Source of the DNA: Nannochloris sp. 'desiccata'
Taxonomy: Eukaryota > Chlorophyta > Trebouxiophyceae > Chlorellales > Chlorellaceae
Assembly (NCBI GenBank): GCA_019044685.2
Contig: JAGTXX020000011.1
Span: forward strand, 496,001 to 560,000
Reading direction: 5' to 3'
Length of the DNA stretch: 64,000 bases
Position 1 is the stretch's first letter, and each line of letters starts with the position of its first letter. The notes beneath the pieces were generated by a model. The model did no database searches. It saw nothing but the letters and a program-made list of their open reading frames with translations, and had not been told where the DNA came from. This document shows, in pieces, positions 1 to 12,897 of this stretch. Made by a program: the position numbers and the translations under genes.

Positions 1-1
1 A

Positions 2-997
2 ATTAACGCATATTCCGAAGCGAGAGCAGCAGCACGTGCTGCAATGCAGCTTAGCTTACAGGGTGAAGGTGCGGAGGAGGCCAGAGCCGAGCTGGAGGCA
101 CTGGGCCGTGCTCTCCTCGGACTTGAGCTCCAGCACACCATAGCACGAAATCTCACCCTCGCACAATCTGCGGAAAAAAGATTAAGTAGGGCATTGCGTC
201 GCCAATTTATTGCTATTAATAGCAGCGGAGCGGCAGCAAAGGCTGCTGCAAAGGATAAAACTGAGCGCCCTGTCAGAGCCGAAGATGTGGCACGGTTGTT
301 TGATACCTTGGTCGCCAACGCTTCTGAGCTTAATGATTTAGCTGCTGCAGTCGGTGGTGCTGCAGGTGAGACGCTCATGGATGACTGTGCTGCAAAGACT
401 GCTCATTATCAAGCAGCACGATGCGTATTTGCAGCCCATGCCTGCCTTGCCGGAGCGCAGTGGCCTCAAGCTGCTGCATTGTTCCAACGCGCTGAAGAAC
501 GATGCAGTCAGGCTGTTGCAAAGTATAACGAAGGCGCTGTTCCTGACGCAACAGGAAAAGCACATTTGGCCAAATTAGCGCAGCAAGCCAAGGCCTTTGC
601 GACTGTAGCAGCAGCTGAGCTCAGGGCCACAGAGCTGCGGGAATCTGCTGCAGCAGCTGAGCAAGTCGACTCTTTGGCTTTGGAAGGCAGTGGCAGATCT
701 GGAACTATAGCAGCAGCAAATGGTGTGAAACGTACTAGAGAAGCAGCGGGTTTCTTAGCGGAGTCCATGGACGAGTGGGAAGCCTTTATTGGTCACGGCA
801 TGAGAGATCCTCGCATTGCCCCGTTGCCTCCACCGCCTGCCTTGGTTCCCGTCAGGCCTATTGTGCTTGATACTGCATTAATGTGTATTGAGCCACCAAG
901 TGTGGAACATCGTGCACCTAAAAGGCAAGCTGCTGCTGCAGGGGCTGGTGCTGAGGATGGGGGCATGGTGTCACGCCTCTTTGGTTGGGGACGGTGA
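2..997 (+). CDS. SRP68: Signal recognition particle 68 kDa subunit, C-terminal part (5' end outside window)
   Basis: SRP68 binds SRP RNA together with SRP72 in the cytosolic particle that targets nascent secretory proteins to the ER. The frame is open to the window edge, so the first ATG inside the window (44) is internal and the true start lies to the left. The visible ~331 residues are Ala-rich and helical. They end in the family's C-terminal signature: a Pro-rich stretch, then the VRPIVLDTAL segment and a final SRLFGWGR, which corresponds to the conserved 'KPxxxDxA...GxxxxxFGW' tail bound by SRP72. The gene converges on the DUF819 gene. A TGTAA follows about 60 nt after the stop. The call rests on the C-terminal motif and on the overall helical Ala-rich pattern. 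Confidence 0.8.
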   Translation: MNAYSEARAAARAAMQLSLQGEGAEEARAELEALGRALLGLELQHTIARNLTLAQSAEKRLSRALRRQFIAINSSGAAAKAAAKDKTERPVRAEDVARLFDTLVANASELNDLAAAVGGAAGETLMDDCAAKTAHYQAARCVFAAHACLAGAQWPQAAALFQRAEERCSQAVAKYNEGAVPDATGKAHLAKLAQQAKAFATVAAAELRATELRESAAAAEQVDSLALEGSGRSGTIAAANGVKRTREAAGFLAESMDEWEAFIGHGMRDPRIAPLPPPPALVPVRPIVLDTALMCIEPPSVEHRAPKRQAAAAGAGAEDGGMVSRLFGWGR

Positions 998-1056
998 AAA
1001 ACAAAGTATAAATAAATATAAAATATTGTTGCATGAAAATGTTTTTAGAGAATTTT

Positions 1057-1061
1057 TGTAA
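1057..1061 (+). terminator. TGTAA poly(A) signal after SRP68
   Basis: TGTAA lies about 60 nt downstream of the SRP68 stop. This pentamer is the usual polyadenylation signal in green algae. Position fits, but no transcript end is visible from sequence alone. Confidence 0.4.
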
Positions 1062-1164
1062 AATCTTCAAAACTGATGTACAAGCAGCGATTGGCGTTTA
1101 CATTCATGAAGTATCAGTATAAGGGGAAAAATAACAAACTTACTTCTTAAGGTATAATACATGT

Positions 1165-2550
1165 TTATGTTGCTAGCCAAGTACCTATTGCCAATCCAAT
1201 CCCGTTTGCTATTGCATAACCCAACGCTCCAGTCAATACAGCTGGCTGTATCAACGACGTCCACCCTTTTGCCCCCGCCATTGCTGCAGCTGTGGCAGGG
1301 CCGCCCACGTTTGCATTTGAGGCAATAAGGATCAAAGGCAGTGGTATTTTCATAAAGATGCCAAGAATTAATGAAACGCCCAATTGAATACTTAATTGTA
1401 TAGCAATGAAGACTAACAACCATCCCGAGCCACGTAAGGCACTAAAACTCCCTGCTGCTGCTCCTATTGTGGCAAAGAAAAACATCATTAATGCACCGCC
1501 AATTGCCTCGGCCCCATTAAAACCCGAAAACCTTCCTGAACCTTCATTTCCTCTAGGATTAGTCCTTTTAATCACCCTTCTGTGTAGATAGCCCGCTAGG
1601 GTTGCAATTCCAGATGCTATAAGGGCGGTAAAAGCTAGTCCACCGCTGGAAAACCCTACCCAAGTCGAGAGAGCGTTGCCAGCACCGCAGGCAACAACCG
1701 CTGCGGCGAGTGCCAGGCCAACACTCTCTGACGTCACTTTATTGCTACTGTTTCCTTCTTCATTATCTTTATCTGTACTTAAATTTAGTAAAGAGGCTGG
1801 AAGCTGTGCTGGAATACTCATAAGCACTGCTATGTACGCAGCCATAGCTAGGTTGTCGGAGACCATTGCAGCAGCGAGAGTAGAACCGGCTGTCAGGCCT
1901 AACAACCCACTAACCGCTGCAAAATTTACACTGCCACCTATGTAGCTGGCACAAAGAGCTGCAGCCACTTTGGAGCCATCAGGACCAAGGTATCTGCCTA
2001 CCAGAGCAAAAGCAACAAGGGTGCCGATTACACTGCCAAGGGCGCCATTTAAAAAGGCTATGATCGACTGTCCTGCAGAGGTAATGAGCTTGCTAATATC
2101 GCTTTCGAGGAGGTAGAGAGCTGCAGCGATGGGCATGAGATAGGTCCAAATAGTATCGTAAGCAGGAGCTGTGGTTGGGATAATATTCAAAGCAGCGGCA
2201 AGGAGGGCGAGGAATGTGGAAAGAAGAGGGGCAGAGAGGAATACGCCGATGCGTGTTCTTCGTTCTATAACTTGACTAACTGCAGCACACGCAGCAATGC
2301 ATGCCCAAAGAGCCCACCCGGTCGAGAAGGAAACCGGTGAAGGGATGGCCGCAGTGGCAATTGTGGCGGTGACTCTTGCTTTTGGTCTTCTTCGCTGGTT
2401 CATACGTAACTTGACAACCTCTCTAGATTTCTCAATGCTCGGAAAATGTTTTCCTTGATCTAAAATAAACAGCGGTCCCTGAGTTGATATTGGTCTCCGT
2501 TTTTGGCAACCGATCAGCGATTCCGCAATTTGCACCCGAACAGCAGACAT
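1165..2550 (-). CDS. DUF819-family integral membrane protein, probably plastid-targeted
   Basis: This is a 461-residue polytopic membrane protein of the DUF819 (YjcL-like) family, found in bacteria and in plant and algal plastids; its substrate is unknown. I chose the ATG at 2550 because it opens a Ser/Arg-rich, acid-poor leader (MSAVRVQIAESLIGCQKRRP) like a chloroplast transit peptide. An upstream in-frame ATG at 2628 would add 26 residues. About ten hydrophobic segments follow from roughly residue 75, with family-typical stretches such as LCASYIGGSVNFAAV and SNANVGGPATAAAMAG near the C-terminus. A low-complexity hydrophilic loop splits the protein into two halves. No intron is needed. The family is clear; the function is not. 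Confidence 0.85.
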   Translation of the reverse strand: MSAVRVQIAESLIGCQKRRPISTQGPLFILDQGKHFPSIEKSREVVKLRMNQRRRPKARVTATIATAAIPSPVSFSTGWALWACIAACAAVSQVIERRTRIGVFLSAPLLSTFLALLAAALNIIPTTAPAYDTIWTYLMPIAAALYLLESDISKLITSAGQSIIAFLNGALGSVIGTLVAFALVGRYLGPDGSKVAAALCASYIGGSVNFAAVSGLLGLTAGSTLAAAMVSDNLAMAAYIAVLMSIPAQLPASLLNLSTDKDNEEGNSSNKVTSESVGLALAAAVVACGAGNALSTWVGFSSGGLAFTALIASGIATLAGYLHRRVIKRTNPRGNEGSGRFSGFNGAEAIGGALMMFFFATIGAAAGSFSALRGSGWLLVFIAIQLSIQLGVSLILGIFMKIPLPLILIASNANVGGPATAAAMAGAKGWTSLIQPAVLTGALGYAIANGIGLAIGTWLAT

Positions 2551-2794
2551 TGCTGCTTTTACCCAGCGAATCAAATTCAGAACGTAAGTATGTAGAACTC
2601 CAAATAATTGTAAATGTATCTGAAACAAAGATGATGATCTAATCTATCCTCTTTCACCTACCAGTAACAGTCCAAAGGCGCTGCAGCTAGGAATGGCCAG
2701 CTGGCTTTGTGTGCAGGATTCAATCATGATTATTTAATTTAGATAGACTAGCAACCTCATCCTAATGAAGTGTCCATTACAAATAAATAAGACG

Positions 2795-4495
2795 CTAACT
2801 AGCATCGGTAAGATCACCTCCACTAGGCGCCGCTGCCGCTGCTGCTTCTGCTCTAGCTGTTACTGCACCAGGCTCGTCCTTCATCACTGCCATTGCTAGC
2901 CCTGCGTCTTCCTGTTTCTTCGCTGCTTTGCCAGGATACTTTACTAACTCAAGCTTCTCCTCATCCCCAGTCACAATATATTCTTTATAAGGCTCTAATT
3001 CATTCATAATCTCCTCTTCTGATCGATAGATCATATCCGAGACCCTCCACAATTGCAAGGTCCCGCCGCCACTTGATGCTACATCCACCGACGCAGAGAG
3101 CAATGTCCATGGATCCAATGGATTCCAACAAAAATCGACGACTGGAGATTGATGCCCTGCGTGTTGGAATAGTAACTGTGGAGGAGCAGCTACTTTTGCT
3201 CTTTTTGCTGCCCCGGGGCCTTCGCCATCAATGGTATTGGCATCTAGGTCCCATAAACACACGAGCCCATCATCGGCACCTGTAGCAAACATTCCTTCAC
3301 GATGTGGACTCCACTCTACATTCATTACTGCATCAGTATGATGATTTAATGTTACTAAAGCACCACCGAGGTTTCTCTTGTCCCAAACCCGAACACCGCC
3401 ATCTTGAGCTCCTGTCACGACATGCATAGGTTTATGCGGACTCCAATCACAGCAATGGACGTCTCTTTCACCATGTGCGCGTGAAACGCGGCCTACAGGT
3501 TGCTGTCCTGCTCTTAAATCCCAGAATAATATCGAATAATCATCGGCCACCGACATCAACTCATCTTTTGAGCCCGGTCGGAAGGCAACATCTTCTACTG
3601 TCTTAAAATGCCCTTTTTGTGTGTTCCTTGGGTTGATTTCTGGGCTTTTACCAGGAGACGAGATGGCAGTTAAGCATGTACTCGCATCCTCTAGACTCCA
3701 AACAAGGACATTGGTATCTTTACCCCCGCTCGCCACCAAAGGCTCTACGTTTGATGTCCCTAAAGCAAACTCCGCATTAGCCTCATGGCCTTTTAAGATG
3801 GCATCTGCAACAGAGGGATTTCTGCTATCATAGGTTCGGGCAGCTAAAGCCCCCCCGCGATCCGGTTGTGCATCGAAATTCCATACATAGACATCTGGCG
3901 TGTCGGAATGAGTTACCACAAGAGAAGGGTATTGAGGGATATCTAATAGCTTATTCACCTCTCCTGGATGGACCAAGGTCTTTAAGGGACCAGAAATGTG
4001 CGGGCTGCGGGCTTGTTCGCTGAAAGAACTGACTGCTTCAGAGGAAGAAAGACGGGGTTTTGCTACTTCGGCAGTGACAAGGACCAATTTATTCGGTTCG
4101 CTGCCGTCAGTTTGGTCAGAGAGGTAGAGTCTTTGTTTGCGGCGGGTGTGGGTTTCATGGACCAAAGGACCCCATCTAAAAGAAGGATTAATTAAGGAAA
4201 ACAAAACATATCAGAGGGTTGTTTTATTGTTATTTATTAACTTGTAATTAAACGAAAGAGCGAGGGTACGTTCCAATGTTATTTTCCCCCCAATAATAAC
4301 AACATCTCTTCCAGGCTTTTTGATGAGCTAAACTTTACTAAAGGCCGTCCAAAGAATGTAAGAAACTTACCGGCATGATAATGATGGCCAGGTGAGGTGG
4401 TGATTGATAAAGCTGTCGTAGAGATACGGAACGAGCCGCTTCCATGCTAAATATTGTTCTCTCACATCGCGATCCTGATCATCCTGACCCGACAT
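2795..4495 (-). CDS. MSI4/FVE-like WD40 histone-binding protein
   Basis: Two exons, complement(4371..4495) and complement(2795..4175), encode 501 residues. The 195-nt intron has a GTAAG donor and a TTTTAG acceptor, and the join restores WPSLSCRWGP, a signature of the RBAP46/48-MSI family. Six to seven WD40 repeats follow, including the family motifs HPGEVN, HTDTPDV-like HSDTPDVYVWN and GHEANAEFAL. The N-terminal helix (EQYLAWKRLVPYLYDSF) normally contacts histone H4. The spacing and the RLYLSDQTDGS segment fit the plant MSI4/FVE branch (about 507 residues) better than MSI1. Members act in HDAC, PRC2-like and other chromatin complexes. The C-terminus is Ala-rich. The gene shares a spacer with the divergent DUF3110 gene. 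Confidence 0.92.
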
Positions 4496-4957
4496 ACTGA
4501 TTAAAACTACCACTAGAAAGATAAATGGTGCAAAACAAAAGCTTAGAAGTAACAAGGTTGGCACAAAAGGGCTCTAGTTGCAAGATCAGGAGCAACAAGG
4601 ATTTTAAAATATTTCGAGTTTTCTAAAGCACGGCCAATCGCTCTCCGAGCTTTTGCAGCGCGGATGTGCGTATGTTGTATCGTTGCAATGGTTAATGATT
4701 TTAGCTATTTTTCAAGAGCATGCGATGCTTGTTGCGAGCTCAAAATGTTGCCTTTTTCAGCTTTTCCAGGATCAATTCGTTCTCAGAATAAAGTGCTCTC
4801 TCAGAGAGTCTCTGTCGAGAAGGGCCAGAATAAAGTTCGACCAAGACCTCCTGTATCTTCCTCTTAGATATTTTTGTAATATTTAGCTAGCTTTGCGGGC
4901 AATTGTCGCATTATCAAAGAAAGTAACAGAAAAGTAGAGCCTTTTGCTAAAATAATC
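4496..4957. promoter_or_regulatory. Divergent promoter region between the MSI4-like and DUF3110 genes
   Basis: A 462-bp spacer separates two divergently transcribed starts and probably holds both promoters. I see no TATA box or repeat that I can defend. The short ORFs inside it have no recognisable product. Confidence 0.4.
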
Positions 4958-6276
4958 ATGGGAGCCACAGGCTTTGGCTTGGCCCGGTGCCCCTCCATCA
5001 ACCATAATGCAAAATCTTTAGGACGCACTACGTCTTTAACTGGTTTACAGCGCAGCTGCAGCCTTTCCGCGTCAGGTTAGTATAGAAACATAGCTGAAGC
5101 TCCTATCCGATTTAGGGGTTGCGAAACTGGCCTCGGCTCGGAGCCGCTGAAATGCCTCGGCAGCTCGGTTAACGGGTTTAATGTATTAGTTAGTGTTGCT
5201 CCGACGACGCGAGTGGCCCGCCGGGCCCCAGCAACGCGCATGAGTGGCATGGCTGTTGGTGGATGCTGCTTAGTAGCTGTCTTTGTATGCAGAGTCCTTG
5301 AGCGCTTCTCCGAACCCAGCCTATACTTAGTAGCAATTTCATAGAAGCTAAAGCTCACTAAAACTCGTTCTCAACTGTTTTCAATGCAGGTCGTCGCCCT
5401 TCAATTGATTGCCGGGCAGTTCCTCGCCCAGCTCACAATGACCCTGACCGCCTTCCAGACTTCATGGCTGCTGAATCTAGCCAAGATTGGGACTTGGAAG
5501 CGTCTGTCATGCCCTGGGCAGCAGGTTACCTCCAGCGTCGGGATGCTGGTAACATGAATGAAGCTCAACGCGAGCCCCTCCTCTTCATCCCCACCTCTCA
5601 ACAGATGAGTGGAGAAGAAGAAATCAGCAGACAGCTCTTCCCCAGCGATACTGACGCGCCATGCTACGTTATTCTCTTTGGCGTTGGCGAAGAAGATATA
5701 GAAGGTATTTACACTTTACGCACCAGCGATATTGAAACGAGCACTTTTGCCGTAGCAAGTGTGGACACTGTCGTTGCCTTTGAAAACGAAGTAGATGCTC
5801 AGAGATTTGCTACTCTCCTTGAAGCAAGTTTAACTCATAAACCATGTGTCTACCCTATCTCTTGGGCTGATGTTACTGAGTGGTGCAATGATAACAATAC
5901 TCGCTGCCGTCTGGAACCCTCAGGCTCATTGCTCATCCCTCCCGAGTCGAATGTCGACAGAACCGATTGGGAGCGTTCTTTAGCTTTACACCGTGGAGAA
6001 TACAACGTTCTTGATACTGAACCTATCTTTAATCATGAAGAAATTGAAGTTGCCTCTGAATCTGCATTTTCACCTAGCTCGTTCTTCATAGATGGACCTG
6101 ATGGCTGGACTGACGACTACGAAGACGGTGAAAATAGTGAAGATCAGTTTGAGCAGCAGAATAGTGCTGGTCCTATTGGTAATAGAGACAACGTAGCTAG
6201 TAGTGTACATGCCAGATTAGCGGAATCTAACATGAATGGAATTATCGCTACGTTGGAAAGGCTTATGAGTCAATAA
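4958..6276 (+). CDS. Plastid-targeted DUF3110 protein
   Basis: Two exons (4958..5075 and 5390..6276) encode 334 residues. The 314-nt intron runs from GTTAGT to TTTTCAATGCAG, and the phase-1 join is exact. Exon 1 supplies a Ser/Thr/Arg-rich leader without acidic residues, a convincing chloroplast transit peptide. Residues ~100-215 match DUF3110, a small domain shared by cyanobacteria and plastids: VILFGVGEEDIEGIYTLR, then VVAFENEVDAQRFATLLEAS, and finally an IPPESN-type motif followed by DWERSL. The C-terminal third is acidic and probably disordered. The biochemical role of the family is not established. The first ATG of the uninterrupted frame (5464) is internal and should not be used. Confidence 0.85.
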
Positions 6277-7540
6277 TTAATTATATCAATATTACTCGTA
6301 ATAGGACTCTGTTAGGTGAAAACCTCTGCTTGTGTAGATTTTAACATCGCTCCTGTTTTAAATCAATATGGAATTTTTTGGTTTTCTCAACGGACGTCTA
6401 TTTTTTTTTTGGTTGCCGTACAATACCCCTTTTACTTAAAGAATCATTCCCTTTCATCTACCTAGCCCCTCGCTTTGTTTGAAACACTATACCTCCTGGA
6501 TCCCTCTTCAGAGGGAGCGAGAAATTAATAAGTAAAGAAATGCATTTGGTTTTGTTTTGGTTGTGGCCACCTTCGAAAAGGCATGGCCCTCCAATTTTTT
6601 TATACCATACTACCCCACCCCACGAATGAGAGAATTTTTACCCACTAACCCTACTATCTCTTGCACTCCCCTTCGACTTTCATGATTTTTTAGGCGAACT
6701 CCCCCCCCCTCTTTTCTTTCACCCATCATTGCCTTGGCTGCTATATTACGAGTAGCAACATTTTCTGGCATTAAGCTACCTCCTTTTTCTTTTCTTTTCA
6801 TCCCGCAAGGCAAGAAAGAAAAGATAACCTCGGTTCCTTTACTTTTTCTGTTGGTGCCCTTTTTATAGTGGTCTTAGCCTTAAATCGCATTTTAAAGCTG
6901 GCCCGGTTTTCCCTTCTAATAAAGCCTTCATTTTTTTTTGCAATTTTCCAGTTGCAGTACTACCTTCCGAGGTTTCTAAAGGCATACTAGGTGGGTATGC
7001 CCACCTCGTTATCTCTCTTCTTTTATCTGCTTCTTTTTTAAAGTTGCTAACTAGCGTTAGTTCGTGTTGTATTTTTACTTGTGCTTTTATTTTGTTTTTG
7101 CTTAGCGTCGAAAAGATAACACCTTACATTTTTTACGAGATGAGATCAAAAATTTGCTGCAATTAATTCATTGCTAGAGCTTGTATATCACTTCCTCTTT
7201 ATTAAGAGATTGTAACTCGTCTAAAAACTAGAGAATCAGAACTACTTGCCTCTTATTCTAAAGCAACAGCTCGTCGTGGCTGCTGAGAGAGGGAGCTTGG
7301 AGTGCAGCGCCCACTTTCAGAACAGAAGGAGGATTCCGGAGATGATTGCCCACATATTTTATCTTATATTTTATCACATTGTCCCATCAGTGGCTTCTAG
7401 AGCGCTGCAAGGGCTTCCGATCGAAATCAACTCAAATTAGAGGCTTCTCGTTCAGGTTTTAGTTTCTCCACCCATTGCATCTAAACGCTTTCAACCATTT
7501 AAAGCACATTCATACGAGGTTATCTCTGCTGATACACACC
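6277..7540. other. Intergenic spacer, DUF3110 3' flank and CDC48 promoter/5' leader
   Basis: The 1.26-kb spacer is rich in T and pyrimidine tracts. The short ORFs in it (for example 6610-6813 on the minus strand and 7246-7440 on the plus strand) show no family signature and no coding bias that I can see. It probably holds the DUF3110 3' UTR and a long CDC48 promoter and leader. Confidence 0.4.
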
Positions 7541-10275
<2,735 letters not shown>

Positions 10276-11003
10276 AAACACGGAGGAGACACGCAGCTAA
10301 AATAAGTAGATATGCTATCTGCCGTAGCGAGGATTCTTGTTTTGGTTGAAGGAAGAAAGTATTTATATTTTCTTTAGTAGCAAAGCAGCAATATATCGCA
10401 CGTAATATACTGTACATTTTTTTGATGGCACAAACAAACGCATCTGCATAAATAAAACAAGCGAGAACTTCTCTTGTATTGTTTTGTTTTTTCATTCTTC
10501 TCTGAAGCACCACCGGCAACAACAACAACAACGACGGCAGCAGATAATAAACAAAAATCACATGTTTTTGAATCGTTTCTCTTTCTTTCTTTTCTGTAAA
10601 AGTAAGATGCTTCTGATTAGTCTTATTAAAGTTACAATTGATTGGGGCTTCGGCAAGGGCTTCAAATGAAAGAAAATGGATGCAAACATGCAATTGATGG
10701 CGAGAAGAGGTGGCCGTAGAAAGCTCAGCTGCCTCGGAAACCCCTCTTGCCATTATCTCACAAGCTTTGCCAGCCCGCGAGCTTATAAAAACAAACACAA
10801 CCCCACGATACAGATGGAAGAATAATACTTATCGGACAGCGAGAAAAGCAAAGAAAAATGTAAGAGAAAAAAAAAGGACGGGATGGGAATGCACATTTTT
10901 TTCCAAAAGTATATTTATTGTCTTGAACGTATTAAGCGATTATAAGGCGTTATTTTAACACACTTTTCTTCTTCGAAAAATAAAAGAAAGAAAAGATTCA
11001 AAT
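10276..11003. other. Convergent 3' spacer between CDC48 and glutamine synthetase
   Basis: The 728-bp AT-rich spacer lies between two convergent stop codons. It contains a short CAA/ACA-rich run near 10520 and no convincing gene. The long antisense ORF at 10202-10798 lacks any family signature and looks like chance. Confidence 0.45.
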
Positions 11004-12565
11004 TTACATGTTGATAGATTCCACAATAAGGCGGGTAACGGTGTAGAACTCAAGGTTAGAAGCAGGCCTGCGATCCTCGTAGTATCCACACTTGTCCACA
11101 GGGACCATACGTCCAACACGAATAGAGCATCCACGGTTTGCAACACCCCATGAGAAGTCATTCATGGAAGAAGTCTCGTGTTTACCAGTCAAACGACGTT
11201 CGTTACCTTCACCATATGCGGCAATGTGGACGGCATGGCGCTTGCCGAGTTTCTCAACTTGCTTTTGGATGTTATCCCAACCGACCTCAGGGGCGCGGGT
11301 ATCGTTGTTGGAGAAGTTTACATGGCCACCAGCACCGTTCCAATCACCAGGAATGGGTTTGGGGTCAAAGGTCACCTCAACGTTGTACAACTCGGCACAA
11401 CGGAGCAACAAGTACCGGGACATCCAGAGCTGATCTCCAGCTTCAATGCCGGTCACAGGGCCTACCTGGTACTCCCATTGAGAAGGCATAACCTCGGCGT
11501 TAACACCGGAGATGGCAAGACCAGCGTATAAACAGGCTTTCATGTGAGACTCGATGAGATCACGGCCAATAGCAGCTCCGGCACCGGCTGAACAGTAGTA
11601 AGGGCCCTGGGGACCAGGGTACCCACACGTAGGCCAGCCTAGAGGCCATTTGGTCTTGGCATTGAGGACAGTGTACTCTTGCTCAATTCCAAACCAAGGG
11701 TCTTGGTCCTTGTACTTCTCCATGACAGCTGCGCAGGCAAAGCGAGTGTTGGTTGGGATGGGTTTGATGGGGGTGACGGTGCCGTCCTTGTTTACTTGAG
11801 GAGGGACGTAACAGTCGCACATGACCAGAATGTTGTCACCGCCACGGAAAGGGTCGCGGTAAATGGCTTGAGGGACAAGATAGACCTCGGAATCGTCGCC
11901 AGGAGCCTGTAGAAATAAAAGGAAAAATGATGATAAAAATGGGAGTGAGACTCAAAAAAGTGAGTGGAGCGGAATGAGAGTGATCTCATAAGTAAGGCTG
12001 GTAGAGGGTATTGAATGACAAGGCGACGCTTACCTGGCCAGTGGAAGAGCCATCGTAGTTCCAGGAAGGGAGATCCTTGGGAGAAGAGGGCTTCTTGTCG
12101 AGAACCCTGCAAAAAAGAACAAGGTCAGCGGGGATGCTAGGTTAGGGCAATGAGATGGGCAACTCGATTCTTTTGTTCTGGCATCAGCGTTGGGTGCAAA
12201 CCCAAGCTTGAAGTATATTTTATCGGTTGGATAAAAATTGACATACCTGGTCTTGCTCCTGAGGTCGGCACCTGAAAGATAAATCACCATCAACGAGAGG
12301 AGAGTTAGCGAAAAGGGCAATATATACGTGTTTCAGCACATGGGTATCAATGAAATAAATCTTAAAGTAATTTAGGCAGCCTGGATGAGGCAGGCGTGCC
12401 CCGAGTCTTACCAGTTCCACCGATCCACACATACTCTGCACAGATCTTGCCAGACTGGTCCAAGCTGCTGAAGCGATCCCAGATTGAAGGGTCGAGCAAG
12501 TTGCGCTCGGTTTCAGTAGTGCCATACACGGGGGCAAGCGTGTGAATCTCACCACCTCCGGTCAT
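11004..12565 (-). CDS. Glutamine synthetase, GSII type
   Basis: Four exons, complement of 12412..12565, 12247..12271, 12034..12106 and 11004..11906, encode 384 residues. The joins give [11 protein letters not shown], then the VLDKKP segment ending in [10 protein letters not shown], then [10 protein letters not shown], exactly as in plant and algal GSII. The enzyme ligates ammonium to glutamate using ATP and forms decamers. Visible motifs are the DGSSTGQ Asp loop, [10 protein letters not shown] (nucleotide and substrate site) and [18 protein letters not shown]. The start at 12565 opens with [10 protein letters not shown] and shows no clear transit peptide, so a cytosolic GS1-like isoform is likeliest. 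The 25-nt second exon is notable. The gene is divergent from the malic-enzyme-like gene. Confidence 0.97.
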
Positions 12566-12897
12566 TGTGACAGACAGGGCTTTAGGGTAGGGATGCAAGA
12601 AGATAGGGAGGAAGGAGAGGGCTTTGCGGTAGCAAAAAGGAGTGGAAATGAAGTCTACTATTAAACTTCAAAAGAATTGTTAAACTTGATGATTGTGTTA
12701 GGGTTAGTATTTGAAGAAACTTCAGCAACTCTTGATTTTTCTTGGAAAAAAGCGCGCAAAGGCAGAGCCCGATCAGCCCGATCCCATGGGGCATGATGCG
12801 CACAAAGAGATAGAAATGCACTCGCCTACTATGCAAGAAATAATTTAGAAATTATAAACAGCGTGCACTCGCGTGAAAATTAAAGTGTGTTGCCACC
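12566..12897. promoter_or_regulatory. Divergent promoter region, glutamine synthetase and malic-enzyme-like gene
   Basis: A 332-bp spacer lies between two divergent start codons. It is AT-rich, and I recognise no specific nitrogen-response element in it. Confidence 0.4.

Noticed and set aside
1075..1120. Shared GTTTACATTCA(T/C)GA(A/G)GTA-like string also seen near 28660
   Set aside because: About 17 of 20 bases match but there is no wider similarity, repeat structure or TSD; probably chance.
1067..1423. 118-codon minus-strand ORF
   Set aside because: It lies across the DUF819 gene in another frame and has no recognisable features.
6610..6813. Minus-strand ORF in the CDC48 upstream spacer
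   Set aside because: It is produced by the purine-rich complement of pyrimidine tracts; no protein-like composition.
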